Source: Cloeon dipterum
Lineage: Eukaryota; Arthropoda; Insecta; Ephemeroptera; Baetidae
Assembly (NCBI RefSeq): GCF_949628265.1
Contig: NC_088786.1
Location: forward strand, 14,880,001-14,944,000
Length of the DNA: 64,000 nucleotides
Direction: 5' to 3'
Under the pieces are notes generated by a model, which was given only the letters and a program-made list of their open reading frames with translations, searched no databases and was not told the DNA's origin. A program made the position numbers and the translations under genes. Positions 24,367 through 36,989 of the stretch are shown one piece after another (positions within the stretch are counted from its first letter, which is position 1; every line of letters starts with the position of its first letter).

Positions 24367-27300
24367 CTACTGCTCATTGTAATTGTCGTCGTATTCATCC
24401 TGGCCATCGTCATAGTCTGGTTCGGGGGTGGTTTGCAGCGCCAGGTGGGGGACAAGGGTGGGCAGCGCAGGTGGGGGCTACACCATACATAGCGGAAAAG
24501 CATTAAGCATTAACCAAGCGAATATCAAGAGAGAGTTAATAAAGTTTTTTCATGTTAAATTAATTACACAACGCACAAAAAGTTTTAATGTACCTTTGTG
24601 GGCGGCCGCCAGCCGCAACCTGGCAACGGCAGGCCATCAGGACCAATGGGACAGGGTGCATCTAGTCCTGGTACCCCCTGCTCACCCTTGTCACCCTTGT
24701 CTCCCTTTCGGCCGCGTTTGCCGAGTGGACCCTAAGTAATATAAAAAAATAACAGGACAAATTAGGAAAAATTCAAATTAATCCTAAGTAGTCAAAATGA
24801 CTCTTGAAAAAACTGCTATTGATATAGATATAAAACATTGAACACAAAATGCACAAATTTATTTCGTTTTTCCCTCTTCACTCAACGTTAGTTAAAGAGT
24901 TTGCTGAAGTCAGCTTGACTCTATTTTATCATACGCGATTTAAGATTTGAATCTGAGGTGAAAAGACACAACGATGTGTTCATTTGAATTAGTTGAATCA
25001 CAGCTGCTCTCTTGAGCGCGTATGGGTTTGATTACAGAAAACTTCTTAAGCATTCACGTATTAGAGAAATCTGGGGGAAAAACGAAAATCGATTCGCCAG
25101 CGGTGAAAGGCGGCGTAATGAGATATAATAAAGAGTAACTCACCGCTTCTCCTCTCGTGCCCTTCTCTCCTTTCGGCCCCTATTGAGAAAATCGCATTTT
25201 AATAAATTCCGCCGGCTCAAACTTTGCTCTTAATATTAAAAGTTTGCACGCGAGCTGCGTGAACAAAGCGGGCAAGCATGCGATTTTATACAAATTTCGC
25301 ACAGGGGCGGAAGGGTTGCGCCCGCGGGCACTTTGCAAGTCACGCCCGGGTCACTCCTCAACCATAAGAAACTCTGTGTTTTAATTTGAGAAATTCAAAA
25401 TAAAATACCTCTGATCCAGGGATGCCGTCAGTTCCCTACAACAATTAACCACACCTGCGTTAGAACATGAAAATGCGACACTTTGATTGGAAATTAATGT
25501 TGTAAGATGGGGTTGGGAACGAACATTAAGCGCACCAACACCGCAAAAAAGGAGCAGTTTTGTATTGTACTCACGGGGAGGCCTGGCTCTCCTCTTTCTC
25601 CCTTCGTTCCAGGTTCACCCTGGGCTCCCTTAAATTCAATTTATTATTTTTTTAACAATACATAAATTAAGAAAAATGCTCACCTTCATGCCGTCAAGGC
25701 CAGGAGGTCCCTGAAATAAGGAAAAATATTGGAAATAATAAAAAAGGAAATGAAAATTAATCAGCCAAACAGAATAATACCCCAGTTTGAGCATAAACAG
25801 TGTGGGTGGCAGTAGTATCAGAAATAAGTTAGTAACAAATCACAAATTAAAGAATGGAAAGAAAATCTAATAGAGAAGCTGCAGTTTTTTCCACAGCAAA
25901 TTAGTAAGGAAATAAATTTCAGCATTTGTTAATTATGCGAGGAGAGAAAGAGACACTTGTTAGGGAACATTCAAAATGCAGCATAGGTCACAATTGGAAC
26001 ATGTCAGTTTTATTGGACTAGTTGTAATTCTAATCTTAGGAAGTACTCGCAGCATCAGCAGTGTTCACATCCAGTATGTTACGCAGTAGACACCACATGT
26101 ATTGTATATTATTATTAATAATTCATTTTGTTAGTATTACAATTAGTTAAGTCGTCGATGATCCATGTACAGTACATATCTTATACATTAATTATTAATG
26201 ATCAATATTATATTTTCGCATCAATCAACATGCAATTTGTTAATATCGTGTTCCGGAATAGTGTTAGTTTTTTTTGGCAGCACGAATTTTTGTTATTGCA
26301 AATAACCAAGTATTTTGTAATTCTGACTCCTTTTGTGCTATTTTGACCAACTTAATAGAAAACGAGAGAGGCGCGCATTTCAATTTTCTATAAAAAGAGA
26401 TGAGATTTTATTGGAACGAAATTCAATAATGTAGCCATTTTTGAGTGAAGTGAGTTAATTTTTTGATGGCCCGACAGCGTCGTCATTGTTGTTACTGGCA
26501 TTGTTAATAGAAAAACGTGAAAACGCGACCCCGGGGGCGGGGTGGCCCTTTCAGGTGGGGTCGCGTTGATGCGGCTCGGCGCCGTACATCAGGCTTGTAC
26601 TGCGGTGCGAGGGGTTCTGTGTGTGGCTTGAGTGCCGCACCGGCCTTACCACATGGCCTGGCTTGCCCTGCTCGCCGCGGCCCAATTCGCCTCGCATCCC
26701 CATCGGACCCTGAAAAAGTGACACCAACTTAGTCAATTTGCTCCTTATTTCTTAAATGTTATAAAATATTTCAAAACTGCAGAGCTAATGTTCGCTTTGC
26801 ATATTATGTTGTTTTTTCCAGTAAATATTAAATATTTTTTTGTATTTTAAATTACAATTCAGGTGTTTAAAGATAAAATTGCATCAGCCTGAACTATTAA
26901 AAATGAAATATATCGATCTAATGAAAATTACATCATTATTACTATTTATTTAAAGGATTTTTTTAATTAATGATTCAAAGAAACTAACGAATCAGCTGTA
27001 AACATGGTCATGAAACAAAGACATACAAAATGGCAATTTAGCGTTTCATAAAAAAATACTTATGTCTCTTCAATCTTAAAGATTTTTGAATATATCCAAA
27101 AATGCACTTACGGGTAGTCCCATTGGTCCTGGGTCTCCCTTATTTCCTTTTTCGCCCTGCGGGACACACAACAAATCAGAATTTCTAGCTATTTAAAATT
27201 ATCTTTGGGCTCTCACAGGTTCTCCCTTTCCACCGTCCTGTCCTCTATCACCCTTGATGCCTGGTGGACCTTGTAGACCACCAAGACCTAAACAAGAATC

Positions 27301-30300
27301 TTGTTAGTTCTGATTTTTATTTTATCGTTTCATATGAACTCACCAGGTGGGCCAGGTGGACCTGGCGGACCGGGAATCTGTAAAAGTTTCATATTTAGGA
27401 GCTGGTATAATTCACATGCTTTGCGGTAAATGAATAAAATTAAATAATCAAATGCACTCGCTCCTACACTTACAAATTCTCCAGTGATTCCATACTCATG
27501 TTGACCGTCACCCTGCAAATAAACATTGCATTAGCCCATATTCCAAGATATCTTTATCTGTGGATGTTTGGGGGAAAATAATGATATGCACACAAATGCA
27601 GCGGCTTAAATAACGTGCACACATCCAATAAGATTTAATTATAAATTCTCATTCAAAAGTTGGGAGAGAAAGACGGTAAATTTCGAGACATACCTGGCGC
27701 CTTCTAAGCTTTTTGTATTTCTGTGCAGGCCAATCAATGCGTGCCGAGAACAGACAGAGTGGAATTTTCGCATTAGTTTGATACGCGAAAAGTATAGAAA
27801 AGTGCATGCTCTCTGCTCTTTCTGTACACGAGAGAGTTTTTACTTCTAGTTTGCGAATAAATTCTCACACAGCTTAAAAAATTGAATGAAATGAGACGGC
27901 AGCTGAGAGTAGAGAGAAATAGAGGACGAATGCGAGAGACAGGGTGCTTTCCAGATGCAGGCGAATCAGTTTCGAATTCAAATATGCAATATGAGAGAGG
28001 AGGTGGTGTGTACGTGTGAATATGAATGTGGTAAAGAGAGAGCGCTGCAAAACTTACTGATCGAGCACTAATTGAGTGTGAGCCTGCTCTTGATCCCTGA
28101 TAATCGTTAGACAAAAAATTATAACCATATTTACTGCGAATGGTTCCGAAACAGTTATAACACCGTTTAATTAAAGGTAAAGAAGAAAAGACTTACCGAT
28201 TCACCCTTTTCACCTTTGTCACCCTTCTGGCCCGGATAGCCCTGGAAAGAGCAAGATTAGAACCTTGAAGAGTATATTTTAAAGTAAGTCTTACTGGTGG
28301 ACCAGGCAGACCAGGTGGACCCATGAGACCAGGAGGACCGATGTCGCCGTACTCGCCTTTGTCACCCTTCGGACCAGCTTGGCCCTGAAAAATTCCGTGA
28401 GTTTCCTCAATTTTCCTTTCCTGATTTTACTCACTGGAAGTCCTGGTGGTCCCTGCGGCCCAGTTTCGCCGTTGAGTCCATCTAAACCTGGCGGACCTCG
28501 ACTTCCACCTTCACCCTTTTCGCCTATGATTATAATTTGAAAATTTTCAACTTGATGTAGAAATTTTAGATCTATCATATTTACCAAACATGCCCTGATC
28601 TCCCTTTTCGCCCTTCTCAGCTCTGGGACCCAAGTCACCAGGTTCACCCTTAGGACCTGGAGGGCCTGGGGGGCCTATCATCATTGGTCCACTATCTTCA
28701 CCAAATCGTCTCTGAAAATTGTGCTGTATCAGAAACATGCCAGTAAATTTAATTTTTAAAATTTTAGTTTTAAAGCAGCATGCATTGAAAATTAAATTGA
28801 GTTAGCTACTTACGAACAGAACTAAAACAAAGTGGTCCAACGAAAAACCAAAGCACGCTCACAACACAAATAAAGAGAGACGCTTATGACCGCTATGGGA
28901 GGGAAACAAAGGTTAGTGTCGCAAATTAAGAACGATTAGTCCACCATTCACCGAAGAAAAAATCAATATAAAACTAGTTTCTACACCATTAATTACTACT
29001 GCCACCACACACACAATTTTACACAGAAAAGTTAGTCCCAATTTGTTGCCCGTCAAGAGAAAAAAGTTTTGTTGCCAACAGCCGCGAGAGTAATACATCG
29101 ATCGATTGGCCCCATGCAAATTTATATATAAACGCGCGGGAGTGCGCCGCCAAAAGAGCTAATTGACACGGCGGTAATTGAGGTGCATGCTGCGCGAGTG
29201 TGTTTAATTAATTTACACAGTAAGTTATTACGCAAGCTGCATTCCGAACCGTTTAATACGCGATATGCATAAATCATCATTTATTAATTGACACTCAGCG
29301 GACGCGTCGTTAATAATGGATTTGCGTCCGTCGGAAATGAAACTCACTCGTTTTCCTTGCTTGCCCTTTCCGCCACGCTCACCAGGTGGACCCTGGGGTC
29401 CTATAGGCCCTATGTCACCCTTGGCACCGGAAGGTCCTGCAAAATGAAACGGAACTTAAATGCAGTTCAAAGGGGGATACTTGCAGTGAATACCTGGTGG
29501 GCCTGGAGGACCAGGCGGACCTTCGATCAGACCCGTGCGGAACTCTCCTCCTTCGAGGGTCGTCGTGAAACCTCTGTCACCTTTTTCACCACGGTCACCC
29601 TGAAACAAGGTGAATGTAGAAAAGGATTATGGGACAGAGTCACGCACCAAAACGCAAAAAAAGGAAAGGGGAAAATTAATCCAGAGGGAATTTTTGCAAA
29701 CTATACTCACAAACCAAAATTATTATACTGCTTGCAAAACTATAAAACAATTAATATTTTGCATCTATTAATTAAGCAATTCAATGGAAACAAAAACCAA
29801 AATAATTTCAAATGCTACTAAATGGCGTGAAATATCTCTCACTTGTGGGGAGATCCAATATACGCTAGAACCTTTGTCTCCCTGAAATTTTCGACATTTT
29901 TAAAAAACCAAGTATCGTAACGTAGAACGAAATGCTCACCTTTGCTCCAGATGGTCCTGGCATTCCAACGCCAGGCGGTCCGATTGGGCCTGGTGGTCCT
30001 CGCTCGCCTCTTGGACCTGGCTCACCTGGAACACCTGCACGCGATTTTTAATTGTTCATGTGGTTCAACAGGCTGGTTACAGTAATAATTACCTTGTCTG
30101 CCGTCGTGTCCAGGTAGACCTTCTCTGCCCTGAGGACCTGGCGAACCTGGAGGTCCTGGTTCTCCCGGCTCACCCTAAAAGCACGGAACGAGTGTTAATC
30201 CACCAGTTCATGCTATACTCGTAGTCTATTTACACGATTAACTAATTAACTAATGTGATTATAAATAATTATAATGCTACAAAAATTGTAATTAAATAAT

Positions 30301-33246
30301 GAACCAAATTAAATTACAGTGCAGTGAGTATGAAATTTACAATTTTGTGTAAACGAAAGATACCCAGAAACCGAAAGCATGCAATTGCTCTGAGGCAGAA
30401 AAAGAGAACACAAATTACCTGCTGTGGGCAGTCACTTAAACGTATGATTTTCTAATGAGGCTTTTAAAAACCCTTTATCTGCGAAGCGTAATTTTCATTT
30501 CTATTCGTACAGTTGAATTGTTTCCTCGAATCTACTAATTAAACTGGTTTGTTTAAAGTTTTATTTAGAACATTTAATTCAACATTATTTATTAAAATTG
30601 ATAAACTAAACTTGGGCAAATAAGAAGGTAAGGCTAGTAAAAATTATCTCAGTATTATCCAACTCACTATAGTGTTTATTTATTCATAGAAAAACGTTAT
30701 TTTTACTATATTACTTAGTTCAGTTCGACAACTCGCGATTAGTCCATTCAAATTACGCCCAAATTGCACGAACAATTTCCAGCTGTGTTAGCTTTGTTAA
30801 TTGCACTTACTTTGAGCATGATGACGTTTTGAGAAGAAATGTTATGTCCACTAGCCTGAAGGCCCTGCAAGCAGCACACCGCAGGTAAAAACAAAACACG
30901 CACACATGTAACGGAATAATTAGTGCGAAAATTAGTAAATCAACAATTAAACAAGTATTATAACAACAACAAAGAATAAGCACCGACAACCAGCAGCACA
31001 GGTGAGAGACAATTAAAACGGATTCTAACTAAGAATTAGTCTGTTAAAAATACGCGTGCAACAAGTATAAGTTCAAAGTCGAGGGAGATTAGCCGCGGCA
31101 CAGCTGTCCTCAGGTTTACCTTAACCGCGACGATTTCTGCGTATCCAAGGGTTCCACCACGAAGGGTAGTTACTGAGCGCTTCACACCACCCTGTAAGTA
31201 TACACGACAACCCCCGAATCTCAATTAACAAAGCGGTCGACTAGGAAAGATTATTATTATACTGCACAAACATTTTCAAGACTGGTGCACCAATTTTTAT
31301 TTTGGGATAATTGGGATAACTGCAGAATTTGATTTCATTCTTTAAGAAAGTTGGGGGTAAGTTCAGATCAAAGTTGGAAATTTGAGCAATTATGACTGAA
31401 TTTATGTTGTTGAAACCAATAAATCTGAAAATTTTCTAACGCTCCAGAGAGTCATACTAAAAATTTGATTTAACTTCATTTTTCTATTTATCCGTTTACT
31501 AAATCTCAGGATTTGCCTGTTGGAGTATAATTAGATAATAGCTGTAAGAACTCAGAATATCTGTGAGCAGCGGCGTATTTTGCACCAGTCTCTAATGTCA
31601 AGTCGAAGCCTTCAGATTATATGCGCGTTGGAACAAAGCTGCTGCCATTATTTGGGGATTAAATATTAGATAAGCGTCAATGTGCTGTCACCAGCGCCTG
31701 CAGCGCGCCACTTACTTTGATAATTGACACGTAGTCGAGGCCGGCGCCGCCTGGCTCACCCTTGGGTCCTCGCTCTCCGACGCGTCCCTGCAACACAACA
31801 CTTTCTTCTTAGCAAACTCGCGGTCTCTAGGCATTTCGGGGTAAGCTGCTTAAGGCACTTTGCCGCCACTAATGCGGCAAATCAGCGAGAACGTGCAAAA
31901 CTATGGTCGCATCTTGATTTTCTATTTCTCGTGCAACTCCACGTTTTAGAAATAAACCATGAGCAATACTTACAGGCTCTCCTTTCGGGCCGTCCAAACC
32001 AATGGGACCCTAGAAAAGGTTGCTAAGTTGAAAATTTTGCAGGCAAAATCATAATGTAACGAATAATCAGTACAAATAAATAGTTTACTGAAGTGTAGCA
32101 GAGAGAGAGAGAGAGAGAGAGAGAGAATTTTGGATCGTTAAAATTGTGGTCAAAGTTTTAGACATCCAACCATATTAATAAGATATAAAAATTGATAAAA
32201 ATGTACAGCTAAAAGATAAAACGTTATTTAACTGCAAACTAAATCAGTACATATATTAAACTGTTACTCATTCAAAATTAAAAGCCCGCAATTAGTATTC
32301 CTGTTCTAAGACAATAAAGCATACTAGGTGAATTTGTCAAACAATCACAATTATAGAAATTTAAATTTCATTTCCAAGTATTCATCATATGTGTGAATTT
32401 GAATGGTTATATGTGTGTAGAAACAAGTCAAAGAGCACGACAATCCAATATTCAACATTGTTAAATTTTCTATCTATAACCGTTGATGAGATTTATAAAA
32501 AGAAAGAACCATTTTCCAAAATCTACTCCAACCACAACAACAAATGATGCAAATTTCGCTTTGAAGCGAAATTCAATCTCATGCCGAATAAAGGAAAAAC
32601 AATTAAACTACAAAATAGGCCTTGTTCTGGATTCAGCCTGGTAATGTTAATTTCAACTCGACGAGATAATGTGATTTTAACGCTATTTCATTTTGGGTTA
32701 GTTTCGTAAAAGCGACCGTTAATGGCACAAAAAGCGAGTTAACATGGTTAGTAGGCTTTTAACCAACATTTTACTTCTGCGTTTAACGTTACATACCATT
32801 GGCCCTCTAGCGCCTTTCTCGCCCTAAACGAATGGCAGAAACCAAAAAATTACATATAGGGTTGACAGTAAAAATATTCTTTTTAGCAATGTGATTGTTA
32901 TTTGAGCTGCGCAGATCGAGAGGATCGTATAATATGAACAAAAAGAGTGGAATGGAATTGCCGCTGAGCGACCACGGGAAATTAATAACGGGGCCAGGGG
33001 ACAGCAGTAAAAAAATTCATCTCGGCAACGTTATTACGCAGTATAAATGTCAAGAGCGATAAATTATTTACCGGGAATCCATTCTTGCCGGCAGCTCCTG
33101 GTGGTCCCTAAAACGTGAACACAAATTCCAGATACATTTATGTGTGGAGGGGAAAAGGTGTACTGTGAGGCCTACCTGAGTGCCCTTCTCGCCAGAGTCT
33201 CCCTTCTTGCCTCGCTTGCCTCTCTTGCCAGGTGGGCCTGGTGGAC
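24367..33246 (-). CDS. Transmembrane (MACIT) collagen, type XIII/XXIII/XXV-like, 5' end missing
   Basis: Triple-helical ectodomain and C-terminus of a membrane-associated collagen with interrupted helix. Exons (minus): 33246-33176, 33107-33072, 32823-32797, 32009-31974, 31787-31716, 31191-31120, 30864-30811, 30174-30093, 30034-29940, 29881-29843, 29599-29494, 29436-29348, 28711-28585, 28523-28435, 28384-28295, 28241-28197, 28096-28058, 27720-27694, 27512-27474, 27377-27344, 27287-27217, 27156-27112, 26709-26650, 25710-25684, 25628-25575, 25435-25409, 25179-25144, 24731-24594, 24477-24367. All phases agree, about 611 aa. Most exons are multiples of 9 or split a Gly codon, as is usual in collagens. 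MACIT signs are several short non-collagenous breaks, [12 protein letters not shown]...[13 protein letters not shown], and near the C-terminus [18 protein letters not shown]. An acidic 36-residue tail follows ([17 protein letters not shown]). The cytoplasmic and membrane-spanning exons, which should lie at higher coordinates, were not found; the first exon here needs a preceding phase-1 exon. Drosophila has a comparable transmembrane collagen (CG42342, from memory). Confidence 0.9.
24594..24731 (-). other. Collagen exon with conserved MACIT C-terminal Cys motif
   Basis: This 46-codon exon runs from [16 protein letters not shown] through [17 protein letters not shown] to PPTK. The paired cysteines in APCP and LPGC match the C-terminal non-collagenous domain of types XIII, XXIII and XXV (human COL13A1 has APCPLGEDGLP). 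It is the best evidence for the family. In vertebrates the protein ends a few residues later; here a further exon adds an acidic tail. Confidence 0.85.
26522..26567. repeat. 11-bp perfect inverted repeat in a GC-rich intronic island
   Basis: AACGCGACCCC (26522-26532) and its exact reverse complement (26557-26567) enclose 24 GC-rich bases, including GGGGGCGGGG. The island, about 26517-26700, stands out from AT-rich introns and overlaps the 26709-26650 collagen exon at its right end. Confidence 0.85.
27474..28096 (-). other. Collagen interruption of three small exons with basic microexon
   Basis: Exons 28096-28058 ([13 protein letters not shown]), 27720-27694 (KYKKLRRRQ) and 27512-27474 ([13 protein letters not shown]) together insert 35 residues with little Gly-X-Y between helical segments. 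Each is phase 0/0, so the 27-nt basic microexon can be skipped without a frame change. Its polybasic stretch could be a protease-processing or heparin-binding site (inference). Confidence 0.7.
30811..31787 (-). other. Three consecutive collagen exons ending in an aliphatic-rich K motif
   Basis: Exons 31787-31716 (ending GLDYVSIIK), 31191-31120 (ending GYAEIVAVK) and 30864-30811 (ending SSQNVIMLK) are each phase 0/0. Each ends with a short hydrophobic stretch and a Lys immediately before the donor. The repeated design suggests duplicated, perhaps alternatively used, cassette exons. Spliced in series they form a long interruption of about 45 residues. Confidence 0.6.
32100..32127. repeat. (AG)n microsatellite, about 28 bp
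   Basis: Uninterrupted AG dinucleotides in a collagen intron. Confidence 0.95.
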
Positions 33247-36200
33247 CTGCAACAAATTAATTCATCCCTCGTCAGTGCATGCGGGATAACGTCTTCATCT
33301 GTGGGCTGATATTAAAACGCAAGCGCACCGTTTATTAATTGTTGTGCGCTTCCATGCCTCTCCGCATTCTTTTCAATTTAAAAAAGGACTATGTATTTCG
33401 GTGATTATATCACCGTTTTTCACTGAGAACGGAAAGTAGAATATGAAATCGATGGGTGACTGTTTAACTGTTATTTAAATAAATTTTCAATGATGTTTTT
33501 AATATATTTTTTTAGGTACATCATACACATTATTTGGAAATTAAGAAAGAAAATACATCGGGAAGACAAGAATGCAAAAAAGAGCCATTTCATCATTATG
33601 AGTTTTCGTAGACCGAATTCAATTCGAAATACATTTTATGTGCTTTACAAAGTACTTGAATAAATAATCTATAAATAATTTCCCTTTGCTTGTACCGATC
33701 TCGTCAAAATTCGACAACATTAAACATAATTAAGGGGAAAGCTCTCATCTCGCTGCTATTCATGCCGTTCGTGGGTTTTAATCCACGTCGAGCAGCAGCG
33801 CAAATTGTTTGCCAATGCATTAAAGCGCTCGAGAGAAGTTTGAATAAGCGAAACGCAAACGCTGCTCTCGCGGAAAATGCACTTGACTACACAAAACAAG
33901 AGGAACACAGTTCCAATCAAAGCGTTTCCAACGGCATTCAGCTCTGAATAAAGAGCGGATGAGGAATCCTCTGGCTTTTTATTAACGGCTGCACTTATTT
34001 ATATTTATTCCCGGCCACTGGGAACACATAATAAAGTGCCGTGTTTATCGGGGAACAAGAAAACACCATTAGGCTTTGGAACTGACACACACACGAGTTC
34101 CTAACTACGCTAACTAAGCTGCTTTGCTTACATCTCGTCCGCCCAGGAATCACTTTTGACCTCAAGAGGGCGCAAGTTCATTTTGGAATAAGCTTTGCTC
34201 ATGGATAAATATTTGAACTTGACAGTACATGAGAACAGCCATTCATAGAAACTACTTTGATTTCATCGCACTGGAGTGTCCTTCATAAAAAAATCATTAT
34301 TTCAAATAATATTGTTTCAGAAATGAGACTTTCAGGACAGTTAAAAAATATACGGTTTGATGTGTGTAAATTAGCATCAGTACCAAAAGGCTAATTAGAA
34401 TTTAAAATTTATTCTAACGAGTATTCTTGTGACACAGGCTTTTGGTTTTCGCGTGTTGTTTTATTCGTTTTCCCGTTGATTGAATCTCGCCTGCGTGTTG
34501 AATAATTTATGCATTTTGATTATTTGTTTGGTGCCACGTGCACGTCCAATTCCAGCCGTGATTGATGGAATTTTTGATCAGCATGAATTGCCTGGAACGA
34601 GCCCGAAACTTCGTTTCGTATTCAAAAACTGAACATTGTCATCAAACAGAGAAGAGAATTCTCATTTAAAGCAGTTTTAATTTATCCGGCATGACGAATA
34701 AATTAAACGAGCTCTTCTGTTTTCTCTTTGCTCGCTGTTCATATCAGTGACTTTGTTCGCTCAGCACTTTTCATATTTTAGTTAAACTCCAAGTTATGAT
34801 GTGTGCGAAAATGTTTTTTACCTTAGGGAAACACACGAAGTTCTATATAAGACAGTGAAACTTGTGAAAAGAACGATATATAATATCCGTAATATGAGAT
34901 CTTTCAATGTTCCAAGCTTGTTTTAAGTCTTATTTCTTCTCCTATTTTTATTTTCAAATTGGGCTGTGAGATTAGGTTGGTAACTTCAACAATGGAAAAT
35001 AGCATGGTAATACGCCAATAGTAATCTGAAAGCTGAAAGACGGTGGTAAACTATAAAGCTAGCGTTGCATCATTGACGATTTGATTTTCCGCGGCGAGTT
35101 TTAAAAAGCGTTTCGAAGGCTGCGAGCTATTCTTGTCCTCTTTCACGGAGGCCCACTTTGCATATCAAAGCCAACGCATGCAAACAGAGCACTTTAAGGT
35201 AAAAAAGACGTCGAATGGGTCGATTGTGCACACTCAGGGAAACAAGTCAATCCATTGCTGCGGCCGGATGAAAATTGAATGATGAACGAACTCTTGCGCA
35301 TTCAACATTGTCTTAGTCGCAGTAGCATAGAGCGAAAAACGGGGCATTCACCGGCAAAGAATAGATTATCAATAAAGTGCTGCCGGCGGTGCACGAAAGA
35401 CAGAGGATGAATAAATAAATTGCGCCGCCCTGCGCCGAGCTGCTTTCTTCGTCTTTTTATTATCATATCTCGAACGAATGAAGAGCATAGCAGCAAGGCA
35501 CGTGATGCATTTTATCAGCGCCAAGTTGAGAAAAACGATGCACGACCGCGAGAGAGAAATACAAATGCATTACCATTTATTACGCGTCTTGCTGGAGGGA
35601 AAAACATGAACACACCGAGTGCAATATTCCGCTGGGTGAATTAAATTATGTCGGGAAGTGGAAAAATGCAGAGCAACAATATTGAATTTCTATTGCTTCT
35701 CAAAGAATGAATGCTGCGTATTTGTCTTTTCAATATTTATGGCAATTTATTCTTATCCAAGAGCTCTTAAAAAGTACTGCCAAATCATTGGGAAGAAATA
35801 ATATTATTGCCACAATTACAATCAATACCACTCTCTGCTCAGGAAACGTAACTTTATATCGAATTTAAGCAGAAGAATTTTCGATTAAAAAAAAAATAAA
35901 GGGCTGTGCATGTTGAGAAAAAAGCAAATTTTCCAAATTTTCACATTAGTTGATTTTAAAAATACTAACTTTTAAAACGGGGGCAATGCAGCAGAATATT
36001 GTCTACCAGCCATAGCAGCGTAAGTGCAATTAAATATGGATAAGATTTCGCAATCGGCGAGTTAAACGCAGGGAGAGATGATCATCGCATGTCCATATGA
36101 ACACGATCGTGCGGCACACGTCGTTGGCGATCATTGAAAGAGTGCGAGAGAATGGCTGTGATTAGGCGCGGGACACGCAAGCAACATACAGCAGCCAATA

Positions 36201-36897
36201 AAGTGTCGATTTTATGGACCACTTTGCCCGAGCAGAAGCCGAGAATGCTTTTACATTCACACAACGAGCAAGGAGAGAGAAAAGGCGGAAAGATTATTAA
36301 CTTGGGCAGCAGACTGTTGGTCGTTTGTCACAAACAAAGTGCCAAGAGCAGAGCGGAGTAGACTTTTTGTCTCGCCAGGCGTGGGAGGAGGACCGCCGCC
36401 ATTCGCAATTATCCCCTGCCCTGCTTTATTGGCAAACTTTGCCCGCCACAATGTACTTTTTGTCGCAGTTCAATTTTGCAGCAAAAACTAGCCGCCGGAC
36501 ACAGACGGAAAAGGAACAATTCACTAGGCAATTTAATTTTGTGCCAAATTGACAGATCAACATTGTTTCCTCAACAATTTCATTGCAAACTCGTCCAAAC
36601 GAGATTTCGTTAACCCTTTGACAAAATTAAATTGTGTCATGCTTTGAACGTGTGGCGCCTTCTCGCCACTACGATCCTACTACTTTGCATTTAACCTGTA
36701 TCGCCAGGTGGCAGTACAAAGGTGTGCGACAAGCAGACAAGCAGTGCATCCTTACTGCACCTTCTCCCCCACTGCACCTTAAGCCTCGCACGACAGCAGT
36801 CGCAACACAACACAATATTAATGAATGAAATATTATTGAAATTGAAAAATTCACACTATATACAAATTAAAATGTCATTTAGTCATTTCAATGGGCC

Positions 36898-36901
<4 letters not shown>

Positions 36902-36983
<82 letters not shown>
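36902..36983. repeat. (AT)n microsatellite, about 82 bp
   Basis: Uninterrupted AT dinucleotides, the longest simple repeat in the window. Confidence 0.97.

Positions 36984-36989
<6 letters not shown>

Noticed and set aside
29288..29821. 177-codon plus-strand ORF
   Set aside because: Antisense of two collagen exons and their intron; the minus strand gives in-phase Gly-X-Y repeats.
32797..33946. 85-codon plus-strand ORF at 33690-33947 as a host gene near the collagen
   Set aside because: Wrong strand for the collagen, no domain, no splice signals.
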